A DNA stretch of 64,000 bases, taken from Acidimicrobiaceae bacterium. GTDB lineage: Bacteria; Actinomycetota; Acidimicrobiia; Acidimicrobiales; RAAP-2. Below are positions 1 to 8,620 of this stretch, piece after piece. Under the pieces are notes generated by a model, which saw only the letters and a program-made list of their open reading frames with translations, had not been told where the DNA came from and made no database searches. The DNA is taken from assembly GCA_003151235.1 (NCBI GenBank), contig PLWZ01000082.1:1-64000 (forward strand), in the 5' to 3' direction. The position numbers were made by a program, and so were the translations under genes. Within the stretch, counting starts at the first letter, position 1, and every line of letters begins with the position of its first letter.

Positions 1-529
1 GACCCAGTCAGAGGGGTCGGGTCAGAGGTGTTCGGCGGCCGCACGACCGACCACCCCGCTCGCCCCAAAGATCACCAACTTCATGACGACTTGTTCACTC
101 TAAGACTTTGAGCCGGGATCGTTCCCGACACACTCTGACGGGCTCGAGATGAGTCCGCGGCGACTTCTCCTGCCCAGGGGCCAGCGACCGGACACCCCTC
201 GCGTGTGGCCGGGTACACGCCGCGAATACTCCCGAAGCCCGTTGTCTATGCAGAACGAACCGTCACAAGAGTCGTCAAGTCCCCCTCTGTCCTTGCGGCG
301 CACTGTTGTCGAAAACCACCAGTCAAACAATTGACCAAAGTATGCGTCAGAATCTTGACGGATGGCCTCAGCGTGTTGGACCTGCTGTACTCAAGGTCCG
401 TCCAAGTACCTCGTTCCTGCTCGACATTTCATTAGGCATACCAAATGAGAGAGCTTCGAAACCCGACAGCCGAGACGAACTCGGCCTAGTGATCCGTCAC
501 CCCGCGCATCAGCGAAGAGTGGCCAGCGC
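1..529. other. Gene-free leader region
   Basis: I see no convincing gene here; the short open frames have no family resemblance and no good start context. The segment holds the presumed promoter of the thiolase-like gene that begins at 530. A small perfect hairpin (CGGGA, loop TCGT, TCCCG) lies at 114-127 without a T-tract, and an inverted repeat lies at 345-360. The octamer GTCAGAGG occurs twice in the first 30 bases. Confidence 0.5.
345..360. promoter_or_regulatory. Candidate operator, CGTCA-N6-TGACG
   Basis: A perfect 5-base inverted repeat with a 6-base spacer sits about 170 bases before the thiolase-like gene, just after a TTGACC at 331-336. Its size and placement fit a dimeric repressor site, but the arms are short and no second copy was seen. 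The binding protein is unknown. Confidence 0.25.
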
Positions 530-1681
530 GTGATCCGGGGACGGGCCGCCATCACCGGGATAGCCGAACTGCCGCCTCGGCGCGACACCGGCGATGAGAC
601 CGTGACCGAGATGCTGAGTCGGATTGCCGACCTGGCTGTGCGGGACGCGGGAATCCGGCTTCGGGACGTCGACGGTCTGATCGTCCACGACACCCGAATG
701 TCCATGGGTGCCGTGGTGCTCGTCGAGATGCTGGGTCTGCAGGCCAGCTTCGTCGAACGGGTCGATCATGGCGGCGCGACGGGTGCCGCGATGGTCGCCC
801 GAGCTGCGGTGGCCGTGGCAACAGGGGCCTGCACCACGTGTCTCTGCCTGACTGCGTCGACCCGAAGCGGTTCCTTCGGCGGCTATCCGGTGGTGGATCT
901 CTCACCCACCGCGGAATTCGAGGAACCCTACGGTGGGTCCGGTGCCAACTACGGCTACGCGATGATCGCTCGCCGCTACATGTTCGAGTACGGAGTCACT
1001 CCTGAGCAGATGGCTCTCGTCGCAGTGCAGCAGCGGGCGAACGCCTGTAGCAACCCCGACGCCATCTTCTTTGGCCAGCCGCTGACGGTGGAGGACGTGC
1101 TGGCCTCGCCAGTCGTCGTCGATCCTCTCCACCTTTTAGAGATCGTTCTTCCAACCGGCGGAGCTGCCGCGGTGCTTGTGACCACACCGGAGCGGGCAGG
1201 ACACCTCCGGCGCGATCCGGTTCCGATACTCGGCGTCGGAGAGCATGTCAGCCACTGGTCGGCCACTTACGCGCGGGATCTCACGACCTCGGCCGTCAAG
1301 CCAGCGGCCGACAAAGCGTTCGAGATGGCTGGGGTGAACCACGGGGACGTCGGGCTCCTTTCGATATATGACTGCTACACGATCACCGTGCTCCTCACTC
1401 TCGAAGACGCCGGCTTCTGCCCGAAGGGGGACGCAGGGCGGTTCGTCGAGGAGCATGATTTCCGGTGGAGCGGGGACTTCCCGGTGAACACCCACGGCGG
1501 TCAACTCTCCTACGGTCAGTCCGGCATCGCGGGAGGCATGAGTCACGTCACGGAGGCGGTCCGCCAATTGCAGGGGCGTGCGGGCGACCGCAGTGTGCCC
1601 GATCTCGAGATCGCTTTCGTACACGGGAACGGGGGGATAATGGGCGAGCAGGTGAGCCTGTTGCTGGGCAGGACTTCCTGA
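530..1681 (+). CDS. Thiolase-fold lipid-transfer protein, probable retro-aldolase subunit
   Basis: A 383-residue thiolase-superfamily protein with a GTG start. The position where thiolases carry the nucleophilic Cys reads DHGGATG at residues 79-85, so that Cys is absent and ordinary thiolysis is unlikely. Tyrosines occur in YDCYT (Tyr280, Tyr283) and in the C-terminal NTHGGQLSYG (Tyr328). The spacing resembles the catalytic tyrosines of the steroid side-chain retro-aldolase Ltp2. Ltp2 works with a DUF35 protein, and the next gene is exactly that. I infer aldol cleavage of a beta-hydroxyacyl-CoA. The GTG is the first in-frame start and removing more would cut the conserved AAITGIAE strand. Thiolase-like activity on another substrate remains possible. 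Confidence 0.85.
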   Translation: MIRGRAAITGIAELPPRRDTGDETVTEMLSRIADLAVRDAGIRLRDVDGLIVHDTRMSMGAVVLVEMLGLQASFVERVDHGGATGAAMVARAAVAVATGACTTCLCLTASTRSGSFGGYPVVDLSPTAEFEEPYGGSGANYGYAMIARRYMFEYGVTPEQMALVAVQQRANACSNPDAIFFGQPLTVEDVLASPVVVDPLHLLEIVLPTGGAAAVLVTTPERAGHLRRDPVPILGVGEHVSHWSATYARDLTTSAVKPAADKAFEMAGVNHGDVGLLSIYDCYTITVLLTLEDAGFCPKGDAGRFVEEHDFRWSGDFPVNTHGGQLSYGQSGIAGGMSHVTEAVRQLQGRAGDRSVPDLEIAFVHGNGGIMGEQVSLLLGRTS

Positions 1682-2079
1682 CTCCGCGCCCGCTTCCTCG
1701 GCCGTCGCCCCTCACTCGGAACTTCTGGGAAGGAGCCAAGCGCGGAGAGCTCTTGCTCCAGCGGTGTATTTCGTGCTCCAGCTATGTGTTTTATCCGCGG
1801 TATTTGTGTCCAGTGTGTGGCGCCAACAACCTCGAGTGGGTGCGAGCGTCGGGTCGTGGAACGGTGTTCACCTATACGGTTGCGTTTCGGCCGACCCACC
1901 CGGCATTCGCCGACCTGGTTCCCTACGTCATCGCGGTAGTCGAGCTGGAGGAGGGTCCCAAAATGACCACCAACATCGTCAATGTCGAGCCGGCTTTGGT
2001 CGCGATCGGCATGGAAGTCGAAGCCACGTTCGAAGATGTCGGCGACGTCGCACTCGTCAACTTCCGTCCGGTCCCTTAG
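1678..2079 (+). CDS. DUF35 OB-fold zinc-ribbon acyl-CoA-binding protein
   Basis: About 133 residues: an N-terminal PRPLPRP helix lead-in, a rubredoxin-like zinc ribbon with Cys30, Cys33, Cys44 and Cys47, then an OB-fold (GTVFTYTV, PYVIAVVELEEG). DUF35 proteins bind acyl-CoA and pair with thiolase-like enzymes; ChsH2/Ltp2 is the best known case. No ATG, GTG or TTG occurs in frame near the conserved start. The best candidate is a CTG that overlaps the thiolase stop (CTGA), with AGGA four bases upstream, so the start is uncertain. Overlap implies translational coupling and a stoichiometric complex with the 530 product. Confidence 0.8.
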   Translation: MTPRPLPRPSPLTRNFWEGAKRGELLLQRCISCSSYVFYPRYLCPVCGANNLEWVRASGRGTVFTYTVAFRPTHPAFADLVPYVIAVVELEEGPKMTTNIVNVEPALVAIGMEVEATFEDVGDVALVNFRPVP

Positions 2080-2089
2080 GAGAGAACGG

Positions 2090-3778
2090 ATGGGCGCGAC
2101 GCTGCGGTGGGTGCCTCCACCCACCTTCACGCCGGAGTTGAGCCGGGCGTTGATCGCTCCTCGTCAACCATTCGAACTTGAGCAGCAAACGGCCACGGGC
2201 GTTCGCCATGAGGTGTTCGTGCGCCGGCACCCACATCTTCGGGCGCTGCTGGAGGAGGGTTGCGCTCGGCACGCTGCACGCCCGTACCTGGTGCACGGAG
2301 ATCGGATCGTGACCTTCGCGGAGGCGGCCCAATTGGTTGCGAACGCGGCCGCGTCCTTGAAGGCGGAACACGGCATCGAACGCGGGGATCGCGTCGCGAT
2401 TGCCTCGGCGAACCGATACGAGTACGTGATCCTCGCTTGGGCTGTCATCGTCCTGGGCGCTGTCATAGTCGGACTGAACGGATGGTGGACCGGCTCTGAG
2501 CTCGCGTACGGGATCAGCCTGACGACACCAAAGCTTCTCATCGGTGACCGACCACGGTTGGATCGGCTCGAGGGTATGGACGGGGACATACCCCGGAGGG
2601 ACCTCGACGAGATCGCAGGAAGTTGGTTCAGCGGCACCGCGTCACTGCCGGATCACGAGATCGACGAGGACGACCCGTTCGTCGTCCTCTTCACCAGCGG
2701 TACCACGGGCCGCCCGAAAGGGGCCGTCCTTACCCACCGAAATAACATTCACTGGGTCCAGTCGATCGCCTTGAGAACAGCTGCGACCGGGGCGCCGCCG
2801 AAAGAGACCTGTGAGATCGCGGCGCTGCCGTTGTTCCACATCTCGGGGCTCAACTGCCAAGCCATTTCGTCGGTCTCGACTGGTACGAAGTTGGTTTACA
2901 TGCCGCCTCCGGGCCGGTGGGCGCCCGAGCACCAACTAGAACTCACGGAGCGGCACCGCGTCACCACCTGGAGGTTGGTGCCAACGCAAGCGTGGCGTCT
3001 CCTCGAGTGTCGCGACGTCGGCCGGTATGACCTTTCGAGCCTCAGGTCCATAGTGGGAGGCGGGTCGCTTTGGTCGATCCAGCTCTTGGAACGACTCGGC
3101 AAGCAGTGGCCGCAGGCCAGGCCTGGTCTCATGGTGGGGCTCGGGATGACCGAGACAAACGGGACGGGCGCCACGGCGGCGATGCCCGGCTTGCTGGATG
3201 GGCCCGGGTGTGTGGGCACGCCTCCGCCGGCCGCGGAGCTGCGGGTCTGCATCCCGGGTACCGACGTGCAGGTCCAGGACGATCGCGTAGGCGAGGTGCA
3301 GATTCGCAGCGCCTCGGTGTTTGTCGGATACCTCGGCGATCTCGCGGCTACGGCCGCCGCCCTGAGCCACGACCGCTGGTACCGGACCGGGGACTTCGGC
3401 CGTGTCCGCGACGGAGCCCTGTTCCTTGAGGGCCGTCGTACCGACCTCATCATCCGCGGGGGCGAGAACATCTATCCACAGGAGATAGAGGATCGCTTGC
3501 TGGAGCACCCAGACATTGGCGACGCGGTCGTGGTCGGTGTACCGGACCGAGTTCTCGGCCAGGAGGTCAAGGCCGTCGTAGTTCGGCGCTCTGGAGCGGC
3601 CGTCGACGGCGAGGAGATCCGCACCTGGGTCGCCACGCGGCTGGCGCCGTTCAAGGTGCCAGTGTTCGTGGAGTTCCGAGATTCATTGCCCCGGAACGCG
3701 ACCGGCAAGGTCATGAAGCACATGCTCGATACGCCAAGTGGCGTGTCCTTCGGCGAGGACCAACAACCGATTTATTGA
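2090..3778 (+). CDS. AMP-dependent acyl-CoA ligase (FadD type)
   Basis: A 562-residue ANL-superfamily enzyme that adenylates a carboxylic acid and transfers it to CoA. The P-loop-like FTSGTTGRPKGAVLTH motif, the GMTETNG segment, the WYRTGDFG hinge region and the C-terminal PRNATGKVMK with the catalytic Lys are all present. The start is the ATG with GGAGAG eight bases upstream, ten bases after the DUF35 stop, so it belongs to the same transcript. It probably feeds the CoA ester that the thiolase/DUF35 pair later cleaves. The substrate cannot be read from the sequence. Its stop region overlaps the end of the convergent MaoC gene by seven bases. Confidence 0.9.
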   Translation: MGATLRWVPPPTFTPELSRALIAPRQPFELEQQTATGVRHEVFVRRHPHLRALLEEGCARHAARPYLVHGDRIVTFAEAAQLVANAAASLKAEHGIERGDRVAIASANRYEYVILAWAVIVLGAVIVGLNGWWTGSELAYGISLTTPKLLIGDRPRLDRLEGMDGDIPRRDLDEIAGSWFSGTASLPDHEIDEDDPFVVLFTSGTTGRPKGAVLTHRNNIHWVQSIALRTAATGAPPKETCEIAALPLFHISGLNCQAISSVSTGTKLVYMPPPGRWAPEHQLELTERHRVTTWRLVPTQAWRLLECRDVGRYDLSSLRSIVGGGSLWSIQLLERLGKQWPQARPGLMVGLGMTETNGTGATAAMPGLLDGPGCVGTPPPAAELRVCIPGTDVQVQDDRVGEVQIRSASVFVGYLGDLAATAAALSHDRWYRTGDFGRVRDGALFLEGRRTDLIIRGGENIYPQEIEDRLLEHPDIGDAVVVGVPDRVLGQEVKAVVVRRSGAAVDGEEIRTWVATRLAPFKVPVFVEFRDSLPRNATGKVMKHMLDTPSGVSFGEDQQPIY

Positions 3779-4782
3779 ACCGGTAGCTCGACCTCGACCG
3801 ATCCCTGGGCGTGCATGCCCAAGTTGTTGGTGACAAGGAATTGGAGGGTTGTTCTGCCCGTCTGTGCGTCTATGGACGACATGTGTCCGGTTACGTTCAT
3901 GACGTCCCCCGGGTAACTCGGGACCCCTAGGCGAGCTTTCATCGAGCGCCATACCGCGTTCGGTCCCAACCATCCTCCCAGGCACCGTTCCACCAAGCCC
4001 AACGAGGTGTGGATGTTCATGAAGATGTCCCGCGATCCCCTGCGGATGGCGGCGTCTCGATCATGATGAGCGTCGAAGTAGTCAAACGTCGTCAGAGCCC
4101 CCGAGATGATCAGTGTGGTGGTCACCGGTATTTCAACCTCTGGGATCGGTGAACCGGATCGCCCGCTTACGGCCAGGATGGTTCCAACCGAGTCTCTGTC
4201 GACCTCCTCCATCCCGCCGGAGTAGGGGATCCGGGTTTGTTCGCGGGACGGATCGCGCCCTTGCCTCTGGTCTCCACTTGGACGGAACTTGAGCACGGTG
4301 AAGCGTGAGTGTCCTACCGGCTCCGTGCCGACGAAGAAGTCCTGGCGTACCGCCACGAAATGCCCGTGTCCCAGGGCGGTGGGCTTCTCGGGAGTAACCC
4401 CTTCGAGGGCGATGGTGGAGCGGAGGGAATCACCGAGGACGAGATGCCGCGGCTGGCTCAGCTCTGAGGCGACAGCCACCGCTGAGGTGAAGCCTGCGCG
4501 ATCGAGATCTTCGAAGGCCGCGCCTTGGGGATCGGCGGGGTTGCGCTCATAGGCCAATCCCGGCTTGGTCCAAACGTCCAGCATGGCCAACGGCGCGACG
4601 ACCTGCCCGAATCTTGTGGAAGCTGCGAAGGTGGGGTCGATGTGGACGGGGTTGCAATCACCCATGGCATCGCACCACCGCCGGAGGCTCGGCAGATTTA
4701 CGGGGTCCCGAGCGAAGTGAAAAGGAACTGGTGATCCTGGCCCGGACGCGGAGGTTCCTCGCACGCTACTCAACGACGACAC
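3772..4782 (-). CDS. Tandem hot-dog MaoC-family acyl-CoA dehydratase
   Basis: 336 residues carrying two hot-dog halves. The N-terminal half (FARDPVN...AMGDCNPVHIDP) resembles the FAS1-type/MaoC_N dehydratase region. The C-terminal half has a MaoC-like FDAHHDRDAAIRRG stretch followed by RDIFMNIHTSLGLVERC. Such proteins hydrate 2-enoyl-CoA esters. Steroid degraders split the same fold into ChsH1/ChsH2 subunits, and here both halves are fused. A hydratase next to a retro-aldolase pair makes biochemical sense because its product would be the aldolase substrate. The start is GTG; another GTG at 4764 is possible. It is convergent with the ligase and transcribed with or after the TetR gene. Confidence 0.75.
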   Translation of the reverse strand: MSSLSSVRGTSASGPGSPVPFHFARDPVNLPSLRRWCDAMGDCNPVHIDPTFAASTRFGQVVAPLAMLDVWTKPGLAYERNPADPQGAAFEDLDRAGFTSAVAVASELSQPRHLVLGDSLRSTIALEGVTPEKPTALGHGHFVAVRQDFFVGTEPVGHSRFTVLKFRPSGDQRQGRDPSREQTRIPYSGGMEEVDRDSVGTILAVSGRSGSPIPEVEIPVTTTLIISGALTTFDYFDAHHDRDAAIRRGSRDIFMNIHTSLGLVERCLGGWLGPNAVWRSMKARLGVPSYPGDVMNVTGHMSSIDAQTGRTTLQFLVTNNLGMHAQGSVEVELPVQ

Positions 4783-4851
4783 AGACGCAGTCGGTTGGGT
4801 CGCTCCACTTCGCCATTCGCCGCGGCGAGCGCGACATGGTGATGATCCGAG

Positions 4852-5493
4852 CTAGGCCGCGGGCGCGAGTGCGGCGCCTATCCAAACATCGCACGTGGCG
4901 CGCACGCTGCCCGCATCCGTCCCGCCATCGGTCACCAGCAAGGCGGCTACGCCCCGGAGAAAACCATGGAGGACGACGGCGGTCGCGTCCGGGTCGATGT
5001 CAGCGCGAATCGAGCCATCGCGCTGACCACGCGCGATGAGCTCCGCCCATCCGTCGTAGCTCCGGCGGTCCGCCTCGAGCATCCCGTGCACCGACGCGTC
5101 GGACGGAAAGGTCTCACCCCACAGCACGATCAGAGCGCGATACTCCGGCGTCGAGTCTTCGAAAAGGGTGAGGTACGTGGCGACCAACGTCCGGAGTTCC
5201 TCCAGGGCCGAGAGGTCGGAGATGTTCCGTTGCGCCCGTTCCAGCGCCGCGGCCATGACGGCAGTGATGTGATCCTGCGCTTGCCTGGCGACCCGTTCGA
5301 CGAGGGCGTTCTTGGACCCGAAGTGGTGATTGGCGAGCCCCCTGCTCGTCCCCGCTCGCTCGCCGATGCTGGCGAGCGAGGTGCCCTCGATCCCACGCTG
5401 CGCGATGAGCTCTGTGGCTGCAGCCATAAGCGCCCGCTCTGAGGTGGCACGCCGCTGCTCCTGCGTGCGCCGTACCCGAGTCTCAGTAGCCAC
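4852..5493 (-). CDS. TetR-family transcriptional regulator
   Basis: 213 residues with a GTG start. The N-terminal helix-turn-helix reads ALMAAATELIAQRG...TSLASIGERAGTSRGLANHHFGSKNALVERV (about residues 20-68), followed by a helical ligand-binding domain. It lies divergent from the Baeyer-Villiger monooxygenase gene, and a perfect inverted repeat occupies the shared intergenic region, so it probably represses itself and that gene and is induced by a pathway intermediate. A clearly paralogous but frameshifted TetR relic occurs at 17895-18233. The effector is unknown. Confidence 0.9.
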   Translation of the reverse strand: MATETRVRRTQEQRRATSERALMAAATELIAQRGIEGTSLASIGERAGTSRGLANHHFGSKNALVERVARQAQDHITAVMAAALERAQRNISDLSALEELRTLVATYLTLFEDSTPEYRALIVLWGETFPSDASVHGMLEADRRSYDGWAELIARGQRDGSIRADIDPDATAVVLHGFLRGVAALLVTDGGTDAGSVRATCDVWIGAALAPAA

Positions 5494-5525
5494 TCTGCTT
5501 GAGGTTAAACACGTTGCTACCTGGA

Positions 5526-5546
5526 CAGCAAGTAGACCGCTTGCTG
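5526..5546. promoter_or_regulatory. Candidate TetR operator CAGCAAG-N7-CTTGCTG
   Basis: A perfect 7-base inverted repeat with a 7-base spacer lies in the 174-base divergent region between the TetR gene and the Baeyer-Villiger monooxygenase gene. Size, symmetry and placement are what a TetR dimer site should look like. The string ACAGCAAGT from the left arm recurs (as ACTTGCTGT on the plus strand) at 18291-18299, upstream of the paralogous TetR relic. Confidence 0.6.
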
Positions 5547-5667
5547 AACAGTCATCTAGTGGGGTACATCATGGGGCCACCCGGACCGCACATGAGTGCG
5601 GGGCGTGCGTACCTGGCCACGGGTCCGCCACGGCTGAAGCTGCCGGCCGAAGGGAGCGAGTCCGCCG

Positions 5668-7617
5668 GTGTATCGAGGGCTTGACGTTGCGCAGTTCACC
5701 GACGATGACGAGACCATCGCGGCGGCGCTTGAGGATGTGAGCGTGCCGGCGCTGGTGGCGTCGGTGGTTCACCTCACGGGTGACCCCTCATACCTCCGCG
5801 GCCCGATACGTCCGCGGACCTTCATCCCGAACGAGTTCCAGGGCGGTCTCGACCTGGCCGAGCGAGCCGAGCTCCGCAGGCAGGCGCTGGAGGCGATTCT
5901 CGCTTACCGAGACGCCGGCTTCCCAAAACCGGTGCCGCTGCCGCCCGACGTGCTTCGAGAGACGATGTCGTGGCTCGCCTGCGAAGAGGTGGCCGAGGAG
6001 TACATACCGATGTTCATGGAGGAGATGAACATCGATGGCACCGATCCCCGTCGCATCGCAATCGATTGCCTCGACGAGGAGACCAGGCAATCGATCTCCG
6101 TCGTCGTGATCGGCTGCGGCCAGTCGGGGCTGCTGGCGGGGGTAAGGCTCGCCCAGGCGGGCATCCCGTACACGATCATCGAGAAGAACCCCGATGTGGG
6201 CGGCACCTGGTACGAGAACACCTACCCGGGTTGCCGTGTCGACGTCGGTAACCACTTTTACTGCTACTCGTTCGAGCCAAACGACGGCTTCAGCGAGTTC
6301 TACTCTCGGCAACCCGAGCTATACGGGTACTTCCGCGACGTCATGCAGCGCTGGGGGATCGCGGACAAGGTCGAGTGGCGCACCGAAGTTATCTCGTTGA
6401 GCTGGGACGAAGACCGAGCCCTATGGGATGTAGTCAGCCGCGGTCCCGAGGGTGTGGAGCGCCACCGCAATGCCGACATCGTCATCTGCGCTGTCGGCCA
6501 GCTGAACCTGCCCTACGTCCCCGACCTCCCCGGCCTTTCGAACTTCGAGGGCCCGGTCTTCCACACCGCCCGTTGGGACCACGACCTCGACCTCGCGGGC
6601 AAACGCGTCGCGATGATCGGCGCGGGCGCCAGCGGGTTCCAAGTTGGGCCAGCCATCGCAAGCGAGGTCGACCGCCTGGTCGTGTTCCAGCGCAGCGCTC
6701 AGTGGATGGCACCGAACGCGAAGTACCACGAGGCCGTGGGCGACGGCGTGAAGTGGACCATGCGCCACGTGCCCGGGTACGCGTCGTGGTACCGGTTCAT
6801 GCTGCTCTACCAGGCTAGTGACAAGGCTTTAGCTGTCGTTCGCATCGATCCGGCGTGGCCCGGGCTGCCCGAGTCCGCCAACGCCATCAGTGAGGACCGC
6901 AGGAAGATCCTCGTCAGTTGGATCGAGAAGCACGTGGGCAACGATGCCGAGCTGCTCGCCAAGGTCCTGCCCGACTATCCACCGATGGGCAAGCGCTTAC
7001 TTCAGGACGACGGGAGCTGGCTGCAGTGCCTTAAGCGAGAGAACGTCGAACTGGTTCGCGACGAGATTGTCCGAATCGATCGCTCAGGCGTGGTGACCGC
7101 TGACGCTTGCCATGAGGTCGACGTCATCGTCCTCGCCACCGGCTTCCGGGCCAACGAGATGCTGGCACCGATGAACATCGTCGGTCGCGGCGGTGCTCGC
7201 CTGGCCGAGCAATGGGGGGTAGCGCCTGCCGCGCACCTTGGAATCACGGTGCCAGGGTTCCCCAACCTCTTCTTGCTCTACGGCCCGGGAACGAACCTCG
7301 CCCACGCCGGCAGCATCATCTTCCACTCCGAATGCCAGATGCAGTTCATCGGTGCTGCCATTCGGACGCTGCTCACGGGGGGTCACCGGTCGATCGAGGT
7401 CACTCAGAAGACCTACGACGACTACGTGGAGCGGCTGCAGGCCGAACTAGCGGAGACCGTCTGGGCGCATCCCTCTGTGCGTCACTCGTGGTACAAGGGT
7501 CCGGACGGCCGGGTGCACGTTCTTAGCCCATGGCGCCTGGTTGATTACTGGCGGATGACCAAGTACCCCGACTTCAGCGGGTACACGCTCGACGGTGGCT
7601 CCGTACCCTCGCCGTGA
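5668..7617 (+). CDS. Baeyer-Villiger flavin monooxygenase with N-terminal extension (HAPMO-like)
   Basis: 649 residues. A Rossmann FAD motif GCGQSG begins at Gly149, the Baeyer-Villiger fingerprint F-x-G-x3-H-T-x2-W spans 293-303 (with Asp after the Trp), and a second dinucleotide motif GAGASG follows. About 140 residues precede the first Rossmann fold, which is the architecture of 4-hydroxyacetophenone monooxygenase rather than cyclohexanone monooxygenase. It should insert oxygen next to a ketone using NADPH and O2. The GTG start has a GGAG about a dozen bases upstream. Its stop overlaps the esterase start (GTGA), so ester or lactone product would be hydrolysed by the neighbour. Confidence 0.92.
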   Translation: MYRGLDVAQFTDDDETIAAALEDVSVPALVASVVHLTGDPSYLRGPIRPRTFIPNEFQGGLDLAERAELRRQALEAILAYRDAGFPKPVPLPPDVLRETMSWLACEEVAEEYIPMFMEEMNIDGTDPRRIAIDCLDEETRQSISVVVIGCGQSGLLAGVRLAQAGIPYTIIEKNPDVGGTWYENTYPGCRVDVGNHFYCYSFEPNDGFSEFYSRQPELYGYFRDVMQRWGIADKVEWRTEVISLSWDEDRALWDVVSRGPEGVERHRNADIVICAVGQLNLPYVPDLPGLSNFEGPVFHTARWDHDLDLAGKRVAMIGAGASGFQVGPAIASEVDRLVVFQRSAQWMAPNAKYHEAVGDGVKWTMRHVPGYASWYRFMLLYQASDKALAVVRIDPAWPGLPESANAISEDRRKILVSWIEKHVGNDAELLAKVLPDYPPMGKRLLQDDGSWLQCLKRENVELVRDEIVRIDRSGVVTADACHEVDVIVLATGFRANEMLAPMNIVGRGGARLAEQWGVAPAAHLGITVPGFPNLFLLYGPGTNLAHAGSIIFHSECQMQFIGAAIRTLLTGGHRSIEVTQKTYDDYVERLQAELAETVWAHPSVRHSWYKGPDGRVHVLSPWRLVDYWRMTKYPDFSGYTLDGGSVPSP

Positions 7618-8555
7618 CCCCCAACACTGGATCCCGACTCGATCCCGATGCCGCCGCGCTCGTCGCCCAGATGGATGCCCTGGGGATGCCCCTGCTGTCC
7701 GAGCGCGGGGTCGAGGGCGCCAGGGCCTACTACGAGTCCGGCTTGGCCGGGGCAGCTGCTCCGCTGCCCATCCACCACGTCGCCGAAGTGACACTCCCGG
7801 TCCAAGGAGGGGCGATCCCGGTGCGCATCTACAAGCCGGGACCCGGAGGCCCTCGGCCGCTCGTCGTCTACTTCCATGGTGGGGGCTGGGTCATTGGCAG
7901 CCTCGACACCTCAGAGGCGTTCTGCCGTCGCCTGGCCAAGAGCGCCGACTGCGTGGTCGTGTCGGTTGGGTACCGCCTTGCCCCCGAGCACCCTTTCCCC
8001 GTGCCGGTGGAGGACGCCGAGGCCGCGCTGCGATGGGCCCACGACCACGCGAGCGAGATCGGCACGGACACGTCCAGGCTCGTGGTTCTGGGCGACAGCG
8101 CGGGCGCCAACCTCGCCGCGGTCGTCGCCCGCCGCGCCCGTGACGCCGGCGGGCCGCCGATCGCGCGGCAGATCCTGGCCTACCCCGTCACCGATCATCG
8201 TCTGGATCGGCCCTCCCACGCCCGCTACGGGACCTCATGGCCGCTGACCACGGTGGACCTGGCCTGGTTCTGGGACCTCTACCTCCCGAAGCCGGGTGAT
8301 CGAGGTCATCCCGACGCGTCGCCTTTGCGCGCTGACGTCTCAAATCTGCCGAGAGCCACCGTCCTGGTTGGAGGCTCCGACCCGCTCAGAGACGAGGGTG
8401 TCGCGTACGCGAAGCATCTCGTGGCCGCAGGAGTGCCGTTGGACCTGCACCTCTACGAGGGACAGATCCACGGCTTCGCCACGTTCGACCCGTCGATCCT
8501 GCCCAGCAGCACGGAGGCACTGTCCGTCCTCGCCGGCGCCATCCGGGCGGCATGA
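7614..8555 (+). CDS. Alpha/beta-hydrolase esterase, HSL family
   Basis: 313 residues. The oxyanion motif HGGG lies at 88-91, the nucleophile elbow GDSAG at 160-164 with Ser162, and later GGSDPLRDEG and GQIHGF supply the presumed Asp and His. This is the hormone-sensitive lipase (group IV) esterase family, usually acting on short or bulky esters in the cytosol. The GTG start overlaps the monooxygenase stop by four bases. Paired Baeyer-Villiger monooxygenase and esterase genes are a known route from ketones to an alcohol plus acid, which I infer here. Confidence 0.92.
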   Translation: MTPNTGSRLDPDAAALVAQMDALGMPLLSERGVEGARAYYESGLAGAAAPLPIHHVAEVTLPVQGGAIPVRIYKPGPGGPRPLVVYFHGGGWVIGSLDTSEAFCRRLAKSADCVVVSVGYRLAPEHPFPVPVEDAEAALRWAHDHASEIGTDTSRLVVLGDSAGANLAAVVARRARDAGGPPIARQILAYPVTDHRLDRPSHARYGTSWPLTTVDLAWFWDLYLPKPGDRGHPDASPLRADVSNLPRATVLVGGSDPLRDEGVAYAKHLVAAGVPLDLHLYEGQIHGFATFDPSILPSSTEALSVLAGAIRAA

Positions 8556-8620
8556 GCGGTCTCGATGATCCTTGAGGCGCACGACACGGCAACACTGCAG
8601 CGACCCGCGGAGCTCAGGCC

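Noticed and set aside
1-435. Short overlapping frames at the window start
   Set aside because: No conserved content, poor start contexts, and the region is better explained as a promoter for the thiolase-like gene.
5604-5667. Upstream extension of the Baeyer-Villiger monooxygenase
   Set aside because: The GTG at 5668 has a ribosome-binding site and gives the HAPMO-like N-terminal length; upstream codons are not conserved-looking.
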